This document shows positions 18,968 through 27,873 of a stretch of DNA of 64,000 nucleotides, in pieces; within the stretch, counting starts at the first letter, position 1; each line of letters begins with the position of its first letter. The stretch comes from Rhizobium sp. L1K21 (GTDB lineage: Bacteria; Pseudomonadota; Alphaproteobacteria; Rhizobiales; Rhizobiaceae), in assembly GCF_024055895.1 (NCBI RefSeq), contig NZ_JAMXLE010000001.1, positions 2,286,698-2,350,697 of the forward strand, read 5' to 3'. The notes beneath the pieces are model-generated. The model did no database searches. It saw only the letters and a list, made by a program, of their open reading frames with translations, and was not told where the DNA came from. Made by a program: the position numbers and the translations under genes.

Positions 18968-19918
18968 ATGCATATATCCGAATTCGACCTGCACACGCAG
19001 GATAAGCCGAACAAGCCGCCGCTCGATCCGCACCTGAAGGCGCTGGAAAACGAAGCCATTCACATCTTCCGTGAAGCCGCTGGTGAATTCGAGCGGCCTG
19101 TGATGCTTTACTCCATCGGCAAGGACTCGTCCGTTCTGCTGCACGTGGCGCGCAAGGCATTTTATCCGGGCCGTATCCCCTTCCCGCTTCTGCATGTGAA
19201 CACGGGCTGGAAGTTTCCCGAAATGATCGAGTTTCGCGACGAGATGGTTCGCCGCTTCGATCTCGATCTGGTGTCGCACACCAATCCGCGCGGCCCGGCT
19301 GAGAACATCACGCCGTTTACCCATGGTTCGGCGCTCTATACCGACATCATGAAGACCGAAGCCCTGCGCCAGGCACTGGATGCCGGTCAGTATGATGTGG
19401 CCTTCGGTGGTGCGCGGCGTGACGAGGAAGCCTCCCGCGCCAAGGAGCGTATCTACTCCTTCCGCACGCCCGACCATCGCTGGGACCCGCGCAACCAGCG
19501 CCCGGAACTCTGGAATGTCTATAACGGCATGATCCGCAAGGGCGAGAGCGTGCGCGCCTTCCCGCTCTCCAACTGGACCGAAGTGGATATCTGGCGCTAC
19601 ATCCAGGCGGAAAACATTCCACTGACCCCGCTTTACTATGCCAAGAAGCGCAAGTTCGTGGAGCGCGACGGCATGCTGATCTGGGCCGAAGACCCCCGTT
19701 TTGAAGCGCTTCCTGGCGAGCAGATCCAGGAAGACTATATCCGCTTCCGTACACTCGGCTGCTGGCCGCTGACGGGCGCGATCAAGTCGCATGCCACAAC
19801 GCTGGACGAAGTGATTGCGGAACTGGAAATCGCAACGGTTTCCGAACGCCAGGGCCGCGCCATCGACAAGGACCAGGCCGGTTCCATGGAAAAGAAAAAA
19901 CGTGAGGGGTATTTCTAA
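18968..19918 (+). CDS. cysD: Sulfate adenylyltransferase subunit 2
   Basis: The ATP-pyrophosphatase subunit that forms APS from sulfate and ATP with CysN. 316 residues with the PP-loop motif [11 protein letters not shown], then [23 protein letters not shown] and the C-terminal [18 protein letters not shown] lies about 10 nt before ATG 18968. It is 21 nt after cysH and 1 nt before cysN, so the three form one operon. Confidence 0.95.
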   Translation: MHISEFDLHTQDKPNKPPLDPHLKALENEAIHIFREAAGEFERPVMLYSIGKDSSVLLHVARKAFYPGRIPFPLLHVNTGWKFPEMIEFRDEMVRRFDLDLVSHTNPRGPAENITPFTHGSALYTDIMKTEALRQALDAGQYDVAFGGARRDEEASRAKERIYSFRTPDHRWDPRNQRPELWNVYNGMIRKGESVRAFPLSNWTEVDIWRYIQAENIPLTPLYYAKKRKFVERDGMLIWAEDPRFEALPGEQIQEDYIRFRTLGCWPLTGAIKSHATTLDEVIAELEIATVSERQGRAIDKDQAGSMEKKKREGYF

Positions 19919-19919
19919 G

Positions 19920-21395
19920 ATGTCTTCAACGGCTGCAAATGTTGCTGCTCCGGCAGCAGAACTCGCCCCCGCCTCGAAGGATTCGCGTCCGCTGCGCCTG
20001 ATTACCTGCGGATCGGTGGATGACGGCAAGTCAACCCTGATCGGCCGTCTGCTTTGGGACACCAAAGCAGTGAAGGAAGATCAGGCGGCGGCGCTGAACC
20101 GCGACAGTTCCGGCAAGCAGAACGATCTCGGCCTGCCCGATTTTGCCCTGCTGCTCGACGGCCTGCAGGCCGAGCGCGAACAGGGCATCACGATTGATGT
20201 TGCCTATCGCTATTTCTCGACCGACAAACGCTCGTTCATCGTTGCCGACACACCCGGCCACGAGCAATATACCCGCAACATGGCGACCGGCGCTTCAACC
20301 GCCGATCTCGCCGTTCTCTTGGTGGATGCGCGCGCCGGCATTCTGGAGCAGACCCGCCGCCACGCCACGATTGCGACCCTGATGGGCATTCGCCAGTTCG
20401 TGCTTGCTGTCAACAAGATCGACCTGATGGACTATTCACAGGCCCGGTTTGACGAGATCGCTGCCGAATTCCGCGAAATTGCTCTCTCTCTCGGCGTCAA
20501 ACAGATCACCGCGATCCCGGTCTCGGCGCTAAAGGGCGAAAATGTCGTTTATGACGGTAAGGCCTCCATGCCCTGGTACAAGGGTCCGACGCTGGTGGAA
20601 GTGCTGGAACTGGCAACCGTGCGCTCTGCACAGACTGTAGGTTTCCGTCTTCCCGTGCAGCGCGTGTCGCGCCCGGGTGAAAGCTTCCGCGGTTATCAGG
20701 GCACCGTTGCCGGTGGCTCGGTAAAGCCCGGCGACAGTGTGGTGATCCTGCCATCCGGCATGGTTGCCAATGTCAAGCAGATCGTGACCTTTGACCTTGT
20801 TCGAAATGCAGCTGTTGCAGGCGATGCGATCACGCTCGTTCTCGACCGTCAGGTCGACGTCTCACGCGGCGATTTGATCGCCAGCATTGATGCACAGCCG
20901 CAGGCCGGTCGCGCCTTCGATGCGCAGATCGTGGCCCTGCAGGCCGAGGGCATTCAGCCGGGCAAGCGCTATTGGCTGAAATCCGGTGCACGCCGCCAGC
21001 GTGTGCAGGTGCAGCCTGCAAGCCAGCTTGATCTCAAAACCGGCAAGTGGGAAGCGCACAAGGAGGCATTCGCCATGAACGCCATCGGCAAGGTTCACCT
21101 GAACTTTGACGAACAGGCGATTTTCGACCCCTATGAACTGAACCGCCACACCGGCGCTTTCATCCTGATCGACCCCGACACCAACAACACGGTGGCCGGT
21201 GGCATGATCCAGGGCAAGCGCGCGGGCGTTTCAGGCCTGCATTCGGGCGATGAGCGCGTGATCCTCTCCCTGCCGGCTGATCTTGCCGATCAACTGCTGG
21301 CGAGCGAGGCACTGGCCGAGCGCCGCGACGAGGTGGACATCCGCCGCACCAATCCGGGCCGGGCAGCCGAGCTGCTCAGCGGACTGGACGATTGA
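19920..21395 (+). CDS. cysN: Sulfate adenylyltransferase subunit 1 (GTPase)
   Basis: The EF-Tu-like GTPase subunit of ATP sulfurylase. 491 residues with G1 GSVDDGKST (about 30-38), DTPGHEQYTRNM and NKIDLMD, followed by beta-barrel domains. It ends at LSGLDD with no APS-kinase (CysC) extension. ATG 19920 follows the cysD stop by 1 nt. A strong terminator is placed immediately after the stop. Confidence 0.95.
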   Translation: MSSTAANVAAPAAELAPASKDSRPLRLITCGSVDDGKSTLIGRLLWDTKAVKEDQAAALNRDSSGKQNDLGLPDFALLLDGLQAEREQGITIDVAYRYFSTDKRSFIVADTPGHEQYTRNMATGASTADLAVLLVDARAGILEQTRRHATIATLMGIRQFVLAVNKIDLMDYSQARFDEIAAEFREIALSLGVKQITAIPVSALKGENVVYDGKASMPWYKGPTLVEVLELATVRSAQTVGFRLPVQRVSRPGESFRGYQGTVAGGSVKPGDSVVILPSGMVANVKQIVTFDLVRNAAVAGDAITLVLDRQVDVSRGDLIASIDAQPQAGRAFDAQIVALQAEGIQPGKRYWLKSGARRQRVQVQPASQLDLKTGKWEAHKEAFAMNAIGKVHLNFDEQAIFDPYELNRHTGAFILIDPDTNNTVAGGMIQGKRAGVSGLHSGDERVILSLPADLADQLLASEALAERRDEVDIRRTNPGRAAELLSGLDD

Positions 21396-21397
21396 TC

Positions 21398-21420
21398 AAA
21401 GGGCCTTCGGGCCCTTTTTT
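21398..21420 (+). terminator. Rho-independent terminator of cysHDN
   Basis: AAAGGGCC, a TTCG tetraloop and GGCCCTTT followed by more T residues. It starts just after the cysN stop and abuts the end of convergent copA. On the minus strand no T-run follows, so it serves the cys operon only. Confidence 0.92.
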
Positions 21421-23881
21421 ATGCCTGCTTTTCAGCACCCGCACGGCGTCCGACCAGACGCAACCTCAATGCATTTGTAAGCACAAACACCGAAGACAGG
21501 GCCATGGCGCCTGCGGCAATTGCCGGTGACAGCATGGTGCCGTTTAAGGGATAGAGCGCTCCAGCGGCGAGCGGGATCAACAGCACGTTATAGCCAAAGG
21601 CCCAGAAGAGGTTCTGGCGGATATTGGCCATGGTGCGGCGGCTGATATCGAAGGCGGTGGCGATCTTTCCGATGTCGCCGGACACCAGCACCACATCGGC
21701 ACTCTCTATGGCAACATCCGTGCCGGAACCCACGGCAATGCCAACATCGGCATGGGCCAGTGCGGGCGCATCATTGATACCGTCGCCGACAAAGGCAAGC
21801 TTGCCATGGGTGTTGCGTAGCGCGTTCAGCGCATCGACCTTGCCGCCGGGCAGAACTTCAGCCACGACATGGGCAATGCCGAGCTGGCGCGCAATGGCGT
21901 CTGCCGTCCTGGCATTGTCGCCGGTGATCATTGCGGTTTCAATGCCTGCCGATTGCAGCGCCTGCACGGCCTGCTTCGCGCTTGGCTTGATGGGGTCAGA
22001 TACACCGATTGCGGCGACAGCGACACCATCAACAGCAGCATAAAGCGGCGTTGCACCGTCTGCTGCGAATTCCGCGCCCCTGGCGGCGAGATCGGCCAGA
22101 TCGATGTTCTCCTTGGCAAAAAAGCGGTCGGCACCCACGATCACCGCGCGGCCATCGACCGTGCCTTTGACGCCCATGCCGGTCACGGCGTTGAAAGATG
22201 TGGTTTTGGCGGGCTCGAGGCCGCGAGAGGTGGCCGCACGCACGATGGCGGCGGCAACCGGGTGTTCTGACAAGGCTTCGAGCGCGGCAACCAGGCGAAG
22301 CGCATCGGCCTCGCTCCAACCCTCGGCGAGGGCAAGCCCGGTCAGTTCCGGCTGGCCTGCCGTCAGCGTGCCGGTCTTGTCGAAGGCAACGACACGGCAT
22401 TCCTGCAAGGATTGCAGCGCATCGCCCTTGCGGAAAAGCACGCCCAGTTCAGCCGCCCGTCCACTGCCCACCATGATGGAGGTGGGTGTGGCAAGCCCCA
22501 TGGCGCAGGGGCATGCAATGATGAGGACGGCGACACCGGCGACCAGCGCATAGCTGAGGTTTGGGCCGAAAGTCAGCCAGACGAGAATGGTGACAATCGC
22601 GACGGCGATGACAGCCGGTACGAACCAGGCCGTGATACGGTCCACCAAGCCCTGGATCGGCAGTTTTGCACCCTGCGCCTCGCTGACCATGCGGATGATC
22701 TGCGCAAGCAGCGTATCGGAGCCGACCTTCTTGGCTTCGAAAACGAATGTGCCGTTGCCGTTGACCGTGCCACCGGTGACGGGTGCACCCTCTTCCTTTT
22801 CGACCGGAACAGGCTCGCCGGTGATCATGCTTTCATCCACGAAGGACGTGCCTTCGACCACCGCGCCATCGACTGCGATCTTCTCGCCGGGGCGCACACG
22901 GACATGATCGCCCGGCACAATGTCATCAATTGGCACTTCCACATCTTTGCCATCGCGCACGACACGCGCAGTCTTGGCGCGCAGGCCGATGAGTTTTCGG
23001 ATGGCCGCACCTGCCTGCCCCTTGGCGCGCGCTTCGAGCATGCGGCCAATCAGGATCAGCGTGACGATCATCGCGGCAGCTTCAAAATAGACGTTGCGCG
23101 TGCCTTCCGGCAGGACACCGGGCAAGAAAGTCGCGACCACCGAATAGATCCACGCAGCCGAAGCGCCGAGCGCCACCAGCGCGTTCATATCCGGCGCACC
23201 GCGAAAGAGACCGGGGAAGCCTTTTGTCAGGAACATGCGGCCAGGCCAGAGAAGGACAAGCGTTGTCAGCACAAACTGGATGATCCAGCTTGTCTGCATG
23301 CCGATCAGCCCGTGCAGCCACATGTGGAAGCTCGGAACGATATGGCCGCCCATTTCCATGATGAAGACCGGCAATGTGAGTGCTGCAGAAATGATGGCGC
23401 GCTGCCGCAGTTCGATGAACTCTTCGGCCTTGCGGTCTTTCGCCTCGCTCAGCTCAGCGGCTTTGACCTTTGATGGATATCCGAATTTCGCCGTTGCTTC
23501 GGTGAGCATCTGCGGTGCAGTGACGCCTTCGAGGAAATGAACGCTCGCCGTTTCGGATGCGAGGTTGACGGTGGCGCTCTTCACGCCAGGAACGGCGGAC
23601 AACGCCTTTTCCACGCGACTGACGCAAGAGGCACAAGACATGCCTTCAACGTCCAGCGTCAGTTCGGATTCAACGGCGGGATAACCCGCCTTTTCCAGAG
23701 CGCCGGAGAGAAGCTGCGGGCCATTTTCGCCTTCATACTCCACCAGCGCGCTTTCGGCGGCCAGATTGACGGAGGCCTGTTTGACACCGGGAACAGCAGC
23801 GAGCACCTTTTCCACACGGCCCGCGCAGGAGGCGCAGGACATGCCGCTGACCTGCAGATTGATTTTTTGAAGTTGCGTCAT
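21419..23881 (-). CDS. copA: Copper-exporting P1B-type ATPase
   Basis: 820 residues. Two N-terminal metal-binding domains carry GMSCASC (Cys16/19 and Cys83/86). Eight predicted membrane helices include the transport motif IIACPCAMG (about 457). The phosphorylation site is DKTGT (about 498), with SEHP in the nucleotide domain and GDGINDAP in the hinge. It exports Cu(I) from the cytoplasm. ATG 23881 is used because AAAGGGG lies about 8 nt upstream and it begins the first metal domain; an upstream in-frame start would read through the leader. It is driven by a MerR-class promoter at 24017-24047, divergent from copZ. Confidence 0.95.
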   Translation of the reverse strand: MTQLQKINLQVSGMSCASCAGRVEKVLAAVPGVKQASVNLAAESALVEYEGENGPQLLSGALEKAGYPAVESELTLDVEGMSCASCVSRVEKALSAVPGVKSATVNLASETASVHFLEGVTAPQMLTEATAKFGYPSKVKAAELSEAKDRKAEEFIELRQRAIISAALTLPVFIMEMGGHIVPSFHMWLHGLIGMQTSWIIQFVLTTLVLLWPGRMFLTKGFPGLFRGAPDMNALVALGASAAWIYSVVATFLPGVLPEGTRNVYFEAAAMIVTLILIGRMLEARAKGQAGAAIRKLIGLRAKTARVVRDGKDVEVPIDDIVPGDHVRVRPGEKIAVDGAVVEGTSFVDESMITGEPVPVEKEEGAPVTGGTVNGNGTFVFEAKKVGSDTLLAQIIRMVSEAQGAKLPIQGLVDRITAWFVPAVIAVAIVTILVWLTFGPNLSYALVAGVAVLIIACPCAMGLATPTSIMVGSGRAAELGVLFRKGDALQSLQECRVVAFDKTGTLTAGQPELTGLALAEGWSEADALRLVAALEALSEHPVAAAIVRAATSRGLEPAKTTSFNAVTGMGVKGTVDGRAVIVGADRFFAKENIDLADLAARGAEFAADGATPLYAAVDGVAVAAIGVSDPIKPSAKQAVQALQSAGIETAMITGDNARTADAIARQLGIAHVVAEVLPGGKVDALNALRNTHGKLAFVGDGINDAPALAHADVGIAVGSGTDVAIESADVVLVSGDIGKIATAFDISRRTMANIRQNLFWAFGYNVLLIPLAAGALYPLNGTMLSPAIAAGAMALSSVFVLTNALRLRLVGRRAGAEKQA

Positions 23882-24016
23882 GGCGCACCCCTTTCGAATG
23901 ATCTGCCGCATGAAAGCGGAGCACATTTTACCGGGTTCATTTGAGCCCCGCTTCATGCTTTGTTCAGCCGCATGTACGTTATCGTTCAACCGCGTGCGAT
24001 TGAACGCGACATGCTT

Positions 24017-24047
24017 TAGATAGGCTTTCCAGTCACTGGAAGGTCAA
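24017..24047 (-). promoter_or_regulatory. copA promoter with 19-bp spacer and CueR/HmrR-type dyad
   Basis: On the minus strand TTGACC (24042-24047) and TATCTA (24017-24022) are 19 nt apart. The spacer contains the dyad CTTCCAGTGACTGGAAAG. A 19-bp spacer and dyad are the hallmark of MerR-family activated promoters; CCTTCCAG resembles CueR/HmrR copper boxes. Confidence 0.85.
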
Positions 24048-24071
24048 GGGATGACGTGGGAGTTTTTTCGC

Positions 24072-24102
24072 TTGACCTTCCAGCCGCTGGAAGCCCTATC
24101 TT
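24072..24102 (+). promoter_or_regulatory. copZ promoter with 19-bp spacer and CueR/HmrR-type dyad
   Basis: TTGACC (24072-24077) and TATCTT (24097-24102) flank a 19-nt spacer holding CTTCCAGCCGCTGGAAG. It is almost the same as the divergent copA promoter, so both should respond to the same MerR-type copper sensor. That regulator is not encoded in this window. Confidence 0.85.
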
Positions 24103-24131
24103 GGGTCCAATACAGTCAACGAGGTGCGATT

Positions 24132-24341
24132 ATGAGTGAACAGCCAAAGACCGTTTTCAATGTTGCCGACATGAGCTGCAACCACTGCGTCGGCACGATC
24201 AAATCAGCACTGGAAAGCGAAATGCCAGGGGTGGATTTCGAAATCGACCTTGGCGCTCACACGGTGAGCGTTGCTGGCGACAAGGCCAAGGCCGAAGCAG
24301 TGATCCGCGATGCGGGCTATACGCCGGAGGTGGTAAAGTGA
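24132..24341 (+). CDS. copZ: Copper chaperone CopZ-like (heavy-metal-associated domain)
   Basis: A 69-residue single HMA domain with MSCNHC near the N-terminus (residues 14-19) and the ferredoxin-like beta-alpha-beta pattern. It would carry Cu(I) to CopA. GAGGTG lies 5 nt before ATG 24132. It is divergent from copA with a matching copper-type promoter. Confidence 0.9.
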   Translation: MSEQPKTVFNVADMSCNHCVGTIKSALESEMPGVDFEIDLGAHTVSVAGDKAKAEAVIRDAGYTPEVVK

Positions 24342-24434
24342 ACCGAATGCCCGCGGATTTGATTGGCTTACGGGTAGGTTAGCCGCAAATCAGCCACCAA
24401 ACAGGCGCGCAGAAAACGGTTGATAAAAAGTCAA

Positions 24435-24462
24435 AAGGCCACCAAACTGGTGACCTTCTTTA
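24435..24462 (+). terminator. Probable copZ terminator
   Basis: AAGGCCACC, a short loop and GGTGACCTT form a stem with one mismatch, followed by CTTTAT. The T-run is short, so efficiency is doubtful. An upstream hairpin at about 24357-24393 (GATTTG with CAAATC, GGCT with AGCC) lies between it and copZ. Confidence 0.5.
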
Positions 24463-24549
24463 TAGAGCGCCGGGGGTCCGTCACGAACATGCGCGCTGCC
24501 GACCTAATTCCCGACGTTTCGAGCGTTATAATGGGGATTACGCCGGGAT

Positions 24550-25389
24550 ATGTCAAGGAATTTGACCAAAGCTGATGTCCTGGCAATCAAGGCTTTGATT
24601 TCCGAGGAGCGTCTGGGAACATTCCGCTCTATCACACATTCCGATGAGGATGCGATTGAATTGCACCAAGCCTCCATGCTGCTCTCTTCATCGCTGATGT
24701 CCGTCACTGGCATGCTGGAAATAGCTATGCGCAACGCCGTCTGCAATCAGATTCATCAAGACTATGGTGTCGTTGATTTCCTCCGGGCACCGCCAACCGG
24801 GCTTCACTGGCATGCCCTTGAGAAAAAGAAGATTGATGAGGCTGAAGCCCAAGCACGTCGCGCCGCCTATTCAAAACTCGAAACGGCTCAAAAAGAGGCG
24901 CTGGATGCGATCGCATTTCCTCAAGGAGTGCCTCCCAATATCAAACACTCCAACCTTGCAAAGAAGCGGCAGGCGACCATTGGGGTATCAGTTGGGCAAG
25001 TTATTTCGCAGCTAACCATCTTTTTCTGGAAGCGCCTCTTCTCAGAACAATATGAACCGACATTGTGGAAGCGCTCTCTCAAAAAAGTCTTTCCGAACAA
25101 GACTTACGCCCGCGCGGATATCGCCGAACAACTGGAGGTACTCTACCAGATTAGAAACCGGCTCGCTCACCATGAGCCGGTTTATGGGACCCGTCTTCAG
25201 AAAATCGTAGAAGCCGTAGATTTCATTTCCTCTAATCTGGGTTCGCGCAGACCAGACCCAGAGTCCGCTATCGCCAAGTTTGTGCTGCCGCACCGTGAGC
25301 TGCTCGACAGCCAGATAGCAATATTTCAAAGCACATTCACGCGCCTGACAAGCCACTCTGATCAACGCGCAAATGATGAAAATCTCTAA
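24550..25389 (+). CDS. Abi-like HEPN-domain protein (predicted abortive-infection family)
   Basis: 279 residues of the Abi_2/AbiD-F type. The C-terminal LYQIRNRLAHHEPVYG contains the HEPN ribonuclease motif R-x4-H (RNRLAH), and the preceding LWKRSLKKVFP is typical of the family. The N-terminal half is helical (LHQASMLLSSSLMSVTGMLEIAMRNAV). Members are proposed RNases that halt phage infection or act as toxins. The gene is a singleton in an A/T-richer patch, with no visible antitoxin, methylase or restriction partner. ATG 24550 follows a weak ribosome-binding site. Function is inference from motif. Confidence 0.72.
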   Translation: MSRNLTKADVLAIKALISEERLGTFRSITHSDEDAIELHQASMLLSSSLMSVTGMLEIAMRNAVCNQIHQDYGVVDFLRAPPTGLHWHALEKKKIDEAEAQARRAAYSKLETAQKEALDAIAFPQGVPPNIKHSNLAKKRQATIGVSVGQVISQLTIFFWKRLFSEQYEPTLWKRSLKKVFPNKTYARADIAEQLEVLYQIRNRLAHHEPVYGTRLQKIVEAVDFISSNLGSRRPDPESAIAKFVLPHRELLDSQIAIFQSTFTRLTSHSDQRANDENL

Positions 25390-25430
25390 AGATCGCTGGT
25401 CTGCACCAGTTTCGAGTGCACCTTATCCCT

Positions 25431-26177
25431 CTAAATACACCGTCCCCCGTCCACTTCCATCGCCACGCCAGTCACCATCGATGCCTCATCCGAGCACAGG
25501 AAGCAAGCGGCGTTGCCCATATCTTCCGGGGTCGAGAAGCGGCCGATCGGGATAGTGGAGAGGAATTTGGCGCGCACTTCGGGCGTATCCTCGCCCATGA
25601 AGCTTTTCAGAAGCGGGGTTTCGCCAGCCACCGGGTTGATCGCGTTCACGCGGATGCCTTGTGGCGCAAGTTCGACGGCCATGCCCTTGGTGGCGGTGAT
25701 CATCCAGCCCTTGGAGGCGTTGTACCAGGTCAGGCGCGGGCGGGGTGAGACGCCGCCGGTGGAGGCAACGTTCAGGATCGCACCTTTGCCGTTCTCCTTC
25801 ATATGCGGGACGATGTGCTTGGCGGTCAGGTAGACCGACTTGATATTGACCGAGAAGACGCGGTCGAAATCGGCTTCGGACACCTCGTCCAGCGCAGACG
25901 GCAGGTGCGTGACACCGGCATTGTTGACGAGGATGTCAATCTTGCCGAAAGCCTCCAGTGTTGCCTTGGCCAGCATGGCGACACTTTCATCTTTGGAAAC
26001 GTCGACCACATGGGCCATGGCCATATCGCCTGCTGCCTTGGCTGCCGTCTGGGCGGCTTCCGCGTTGATATCCGCGATAACGACGCGCGCACCTTCCTCG
26101 AGGAATTTCTTCACAATGCCCGCACCAAAGCCGGACGCTCCGCCGGTGACGATGGCCACCTTGTCTTTCAGACGCAT
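25431..26177 (-). CDS. Short-chain dehydrogenase/reductase
   Basis: A 248-residue classical SDR. It has the Rossmann motif TGGASGFG (about 12-19), the NNAG strand, a catalytic Ser in NVASTGG and Tyr/Lys in YNASK. It ends in a VDGGRCI tail. NAD(P) preference: aspartate in VVIADIN suggests NAD. ATG 26177 has GGGAG about 9 nt upstream; a TTG at 26198 is less likely. It lies 76 nt after the aldehyde dehydrogenase at 26254, separated by a small palindrome, and probably ends the ABC-importer operon. Substrate unknown. Confidence 0.88.
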   Translation of the reverse strand: MRLKDKVAIVTGGASGFGAGIVKKFLEEGARVVIADINAEAAQTAAKAAGDMAMAHVVDVSKDESVAMLAKATLEAFGKIDILVNNAGVTHLPSALDEVSEADFDRVFSVNIKSVYLTAKHIVPHMKENGKGAILNVASTGGVSPRPRLTWYNASKGWMITATKGMAVELAPQGIRVNAINPVAGETPLLKSFMGEDTPEVRAKFLSTIPIGRFSTPEDMGNAACFLCSDEASMVTGVAMEVDGGRCI

Positions 26178-26230
26178 TTTGTTTCTCCCTGATTTCAATC
26201 TTTATGCTTACAGCCATGATGCGCTGCCCT

Positions 26231-26250
26231 CTTCTCCCCTTGGGGAGAAG
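26231..26250. repeat. Short palindrome of the intergenic repeat family
   Basis: CTTCTCCCC and GGGGAGAAG are 9-bp arms around TT, the same hairpin found at the ends of the longer elements at 27741-27853 and 29503-29617. It sits between the SDR and aldehyde dehydrogenase genes. Confidence 0.7.
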
Positions 26251-26253
26251 GGA

Positions 26254-27702
26254 TTACCCATGCAGCGCCGCGACGGTCTTCAGGACCGAGAAGCCGTAGA
26301 GCGCCTCAAAGCCCTTTTCGCGGCCGTGGCCGGATTTGCCGATACCGCCGAAAGGCAGTTCGACGCCGCCGCCGGCGCCGTAATTGTTGATGAAGACCTG
26401 GCCCGTCCTGATGGCCTTGGCAAGGCGCATCTGGCGCGCGCCGTCGCGGGTCCAGACGCCGGCAACAAGGCCGTAATCGGTTCCATTGGCAATGGCGACG
26501 GCGTCCTCTTCCGTTTCGAAGGGGATGACGGCCTGCACGGGGCCGAAGATTTCATCCTGCGCCAGCTTGTGGTTCGGGTCGATATCGGCGAGCAGCGCAG
26601 GCGCCAGATAATGGCCACCGGCGGGGGCAGAACCGACAATCTCGCCGCGCGCGGCAATGCCGTTTTCGTCGGCAAAATCGAGGAAGCCGGAGACGATTTC
26701 CTTTTGGCGGGCGGAAATGAGCGGGCCGACGTCGAGGTCTTCCATCGCCGGGCCAACCTTGAGTGCACGGTAGCGCTCGCTCATGCGGGCGATCACATCC
26801 CGGTAGATATCCTTTTGCACGAGAATGCGCGAGGAGGCCGAGCAGGTCTGACCGGCGTTCTGAATACCGGCATTGACCAGGAACGGCAGCGCCTTTTCAA
26901 GATCGGCATCGGCAAAGACCACCTGGGGCGACTTGCCGCCAAGTTCCAGCGTGACCGGAACAACGTTTTTCGCCGCCGCCTGCTGGATGAGCATGCCCAC
27001 ACCAACCGAGCCCGTGAAGGAAATGTGGTTGATGCCGGGATGGGAGGAGAGTGCAGCGCCCGCCTCTTCGCCAAGGCCCGGCACGACATTGAGCGCGCCC
27101 CTGGGCATGCCGGCCTCTTCGCAGATGGCAGCAAAGGCAAGAGCGGTCAGGCAGGCTTCTTCAGCCGGTTTCAGAACCGCGGCATTGCCCATGGTGAGGG
27201 CTGCCCCCACCGAGCGGCCAATGATCTGCATGGGATAGTTCCACGGCACGATGTGGCCGGTGACGCCATGCGGCTCGCGCAGCGTATAAACCGTGTAACC
27301 ATCGAGATAGGGGATCGTTTCACCATGGATCTTGTCGGCGGCACCGCCGTAGAATTCCATGTAACGGGCAAGCGCGACGGCGTCGTTGCGGGCCTGCTTC
27401 AAAGGTTTGCCGACATCGTGGGCTTCGAGTTCAGCGAGTTCATCGACACGCTCGAGAACCATGCGGCCAATCTTGGTGAGGAGGCGACCACGCTCGAACG
27501 CGGGCATCCTGCCCCACTCGCCCTTCATCGCGGCCTCAGCGGCGGCAACGGCGGCGTCGACGTCGTCTTTTTTGCCGCGTGCAATATGCCCGATTTCAGC
27601 GCCGGTTGACGGGTCTTCGAGTGGCAGCTTCTCGCCGCTCAGCGGGGCCACCCATTCGCCGTTGATGAAGCATTTGTCTGTTTCAAACCAGGGTTTGATC
27701 AT
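26254..27702 (-). CDS. Aldehyde dehydrogenase family protein
   Basis: A 482-residue NAD(P)-dependent ALDH. Glutamate is in LELGGKSP and catalytic cysteine in NAGQTCSASSR; EIFGPVQAVIPF and LPFGGIGKSGHGRE are family signatures. AAGGAAAC precedes ATG 27702. It sits downstream of a peptide-type ABC importer and upstream of an SDR on the same strand, suggesting that the imported compound yields an alcohol/aldehyde oxidised to an acid. The substrate cannot be deduced; it is similar in length to betaine- and aminobutyraldehyde dehydrogenases. Confidence 0.9.
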   Translation of the reverse strand: MIKPWFETDKCFINGEWVAPLSGEKLPLEDPSTGAEIGHIARGKKDDVDAAVAAAEAAMKGEWGRMPAFERGRLLTKIGRMVLERVDELAELEAHDVGKPLKQARNDAVALARYMEFYGGAADKIHGETIPYLDGYTVYTLREPHGVTGHIVPWNYPMQIIGRSVGAALTMGNAAVLKPAEEACLTALAFAAICEEAGMPRGALNVVPGLGEEAGAALSSHPGINHISFTGSVGVGMLIQQAAAKNVVPVTLELGGKSPQVVFADADLEKALPFLVNAGIQNAGQTCSASSRILVQKDIYRDVIARMSERYRALKVGPAMEDLDVGPLISARQKEIVSGFLDFADENGIAARGEIVGSAPAGGHYLAPALLADIDPNHKLAQDEIFGPVQAVIPFETEEDAVAIANGTDYGLVAGVWTRDGARQMRLAKAIRTGQVFINNYGAGGGVELPFGGIGKSGHGREKGFEALYGFSVLKTVAALHG

Positions 27703-27740
27703 TGTTGTTTCCTTTGTCTTTCATACTTGCGTCGGGCTTT

Positions 27741-27853
27741 CTTCTCCCCTTGGGGAGAAGTGCCGAGCAAAGCGAGGCGATGAGGGGTTCCCACTGAACC
27801 AGTTTGAGAACCCCTCATCCGCCCTTCGGGCACCTTCTCCCCAAGGGGAGAAG
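27741..27853. repeat. Palindromic intergenic repeat
   Basis: Begins with CTTCTCCCCTTGGGGAGAAG and ends with the same hairpin in reverse order (CTTCTCCCCAAGGGGAGAAG), giving a nested inverted structure. Internally GATGAGGGGTTC pairs with GAACCCCTCATC. It is nearly the same as 29503-29617. It lies between the ATPase and aldehyde dehydrogenase genes. Confidence 0.85.
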
Positions 27854-27873
27854 GCCCAGGTTCCATTCAGCGG

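Noticed and set aside
18191-21395. Missing cysC as a sign of a broken sulfate pathway
   Set aside because: CysH has the paired-cysteine iron-sulfur signature of APS reductases, so PAPS and CysC are not needed.
21419-23989. Longer copA start at 23989
   Set aside because: The extra 36 residues read through the leader and lack similarity; ATG 23881 has a good ribosome-binding site and begins the first metal domain.
25840-27609. Long open frame on the plus strand (589 codons) opposite the SDR and aldehyde dehydrogenase
   Set aside because: It is antisense to two clearly conserved enzymes, and its translation has no recognisable domain. Long antisense frames are expected in G/C-rich coding sequence.
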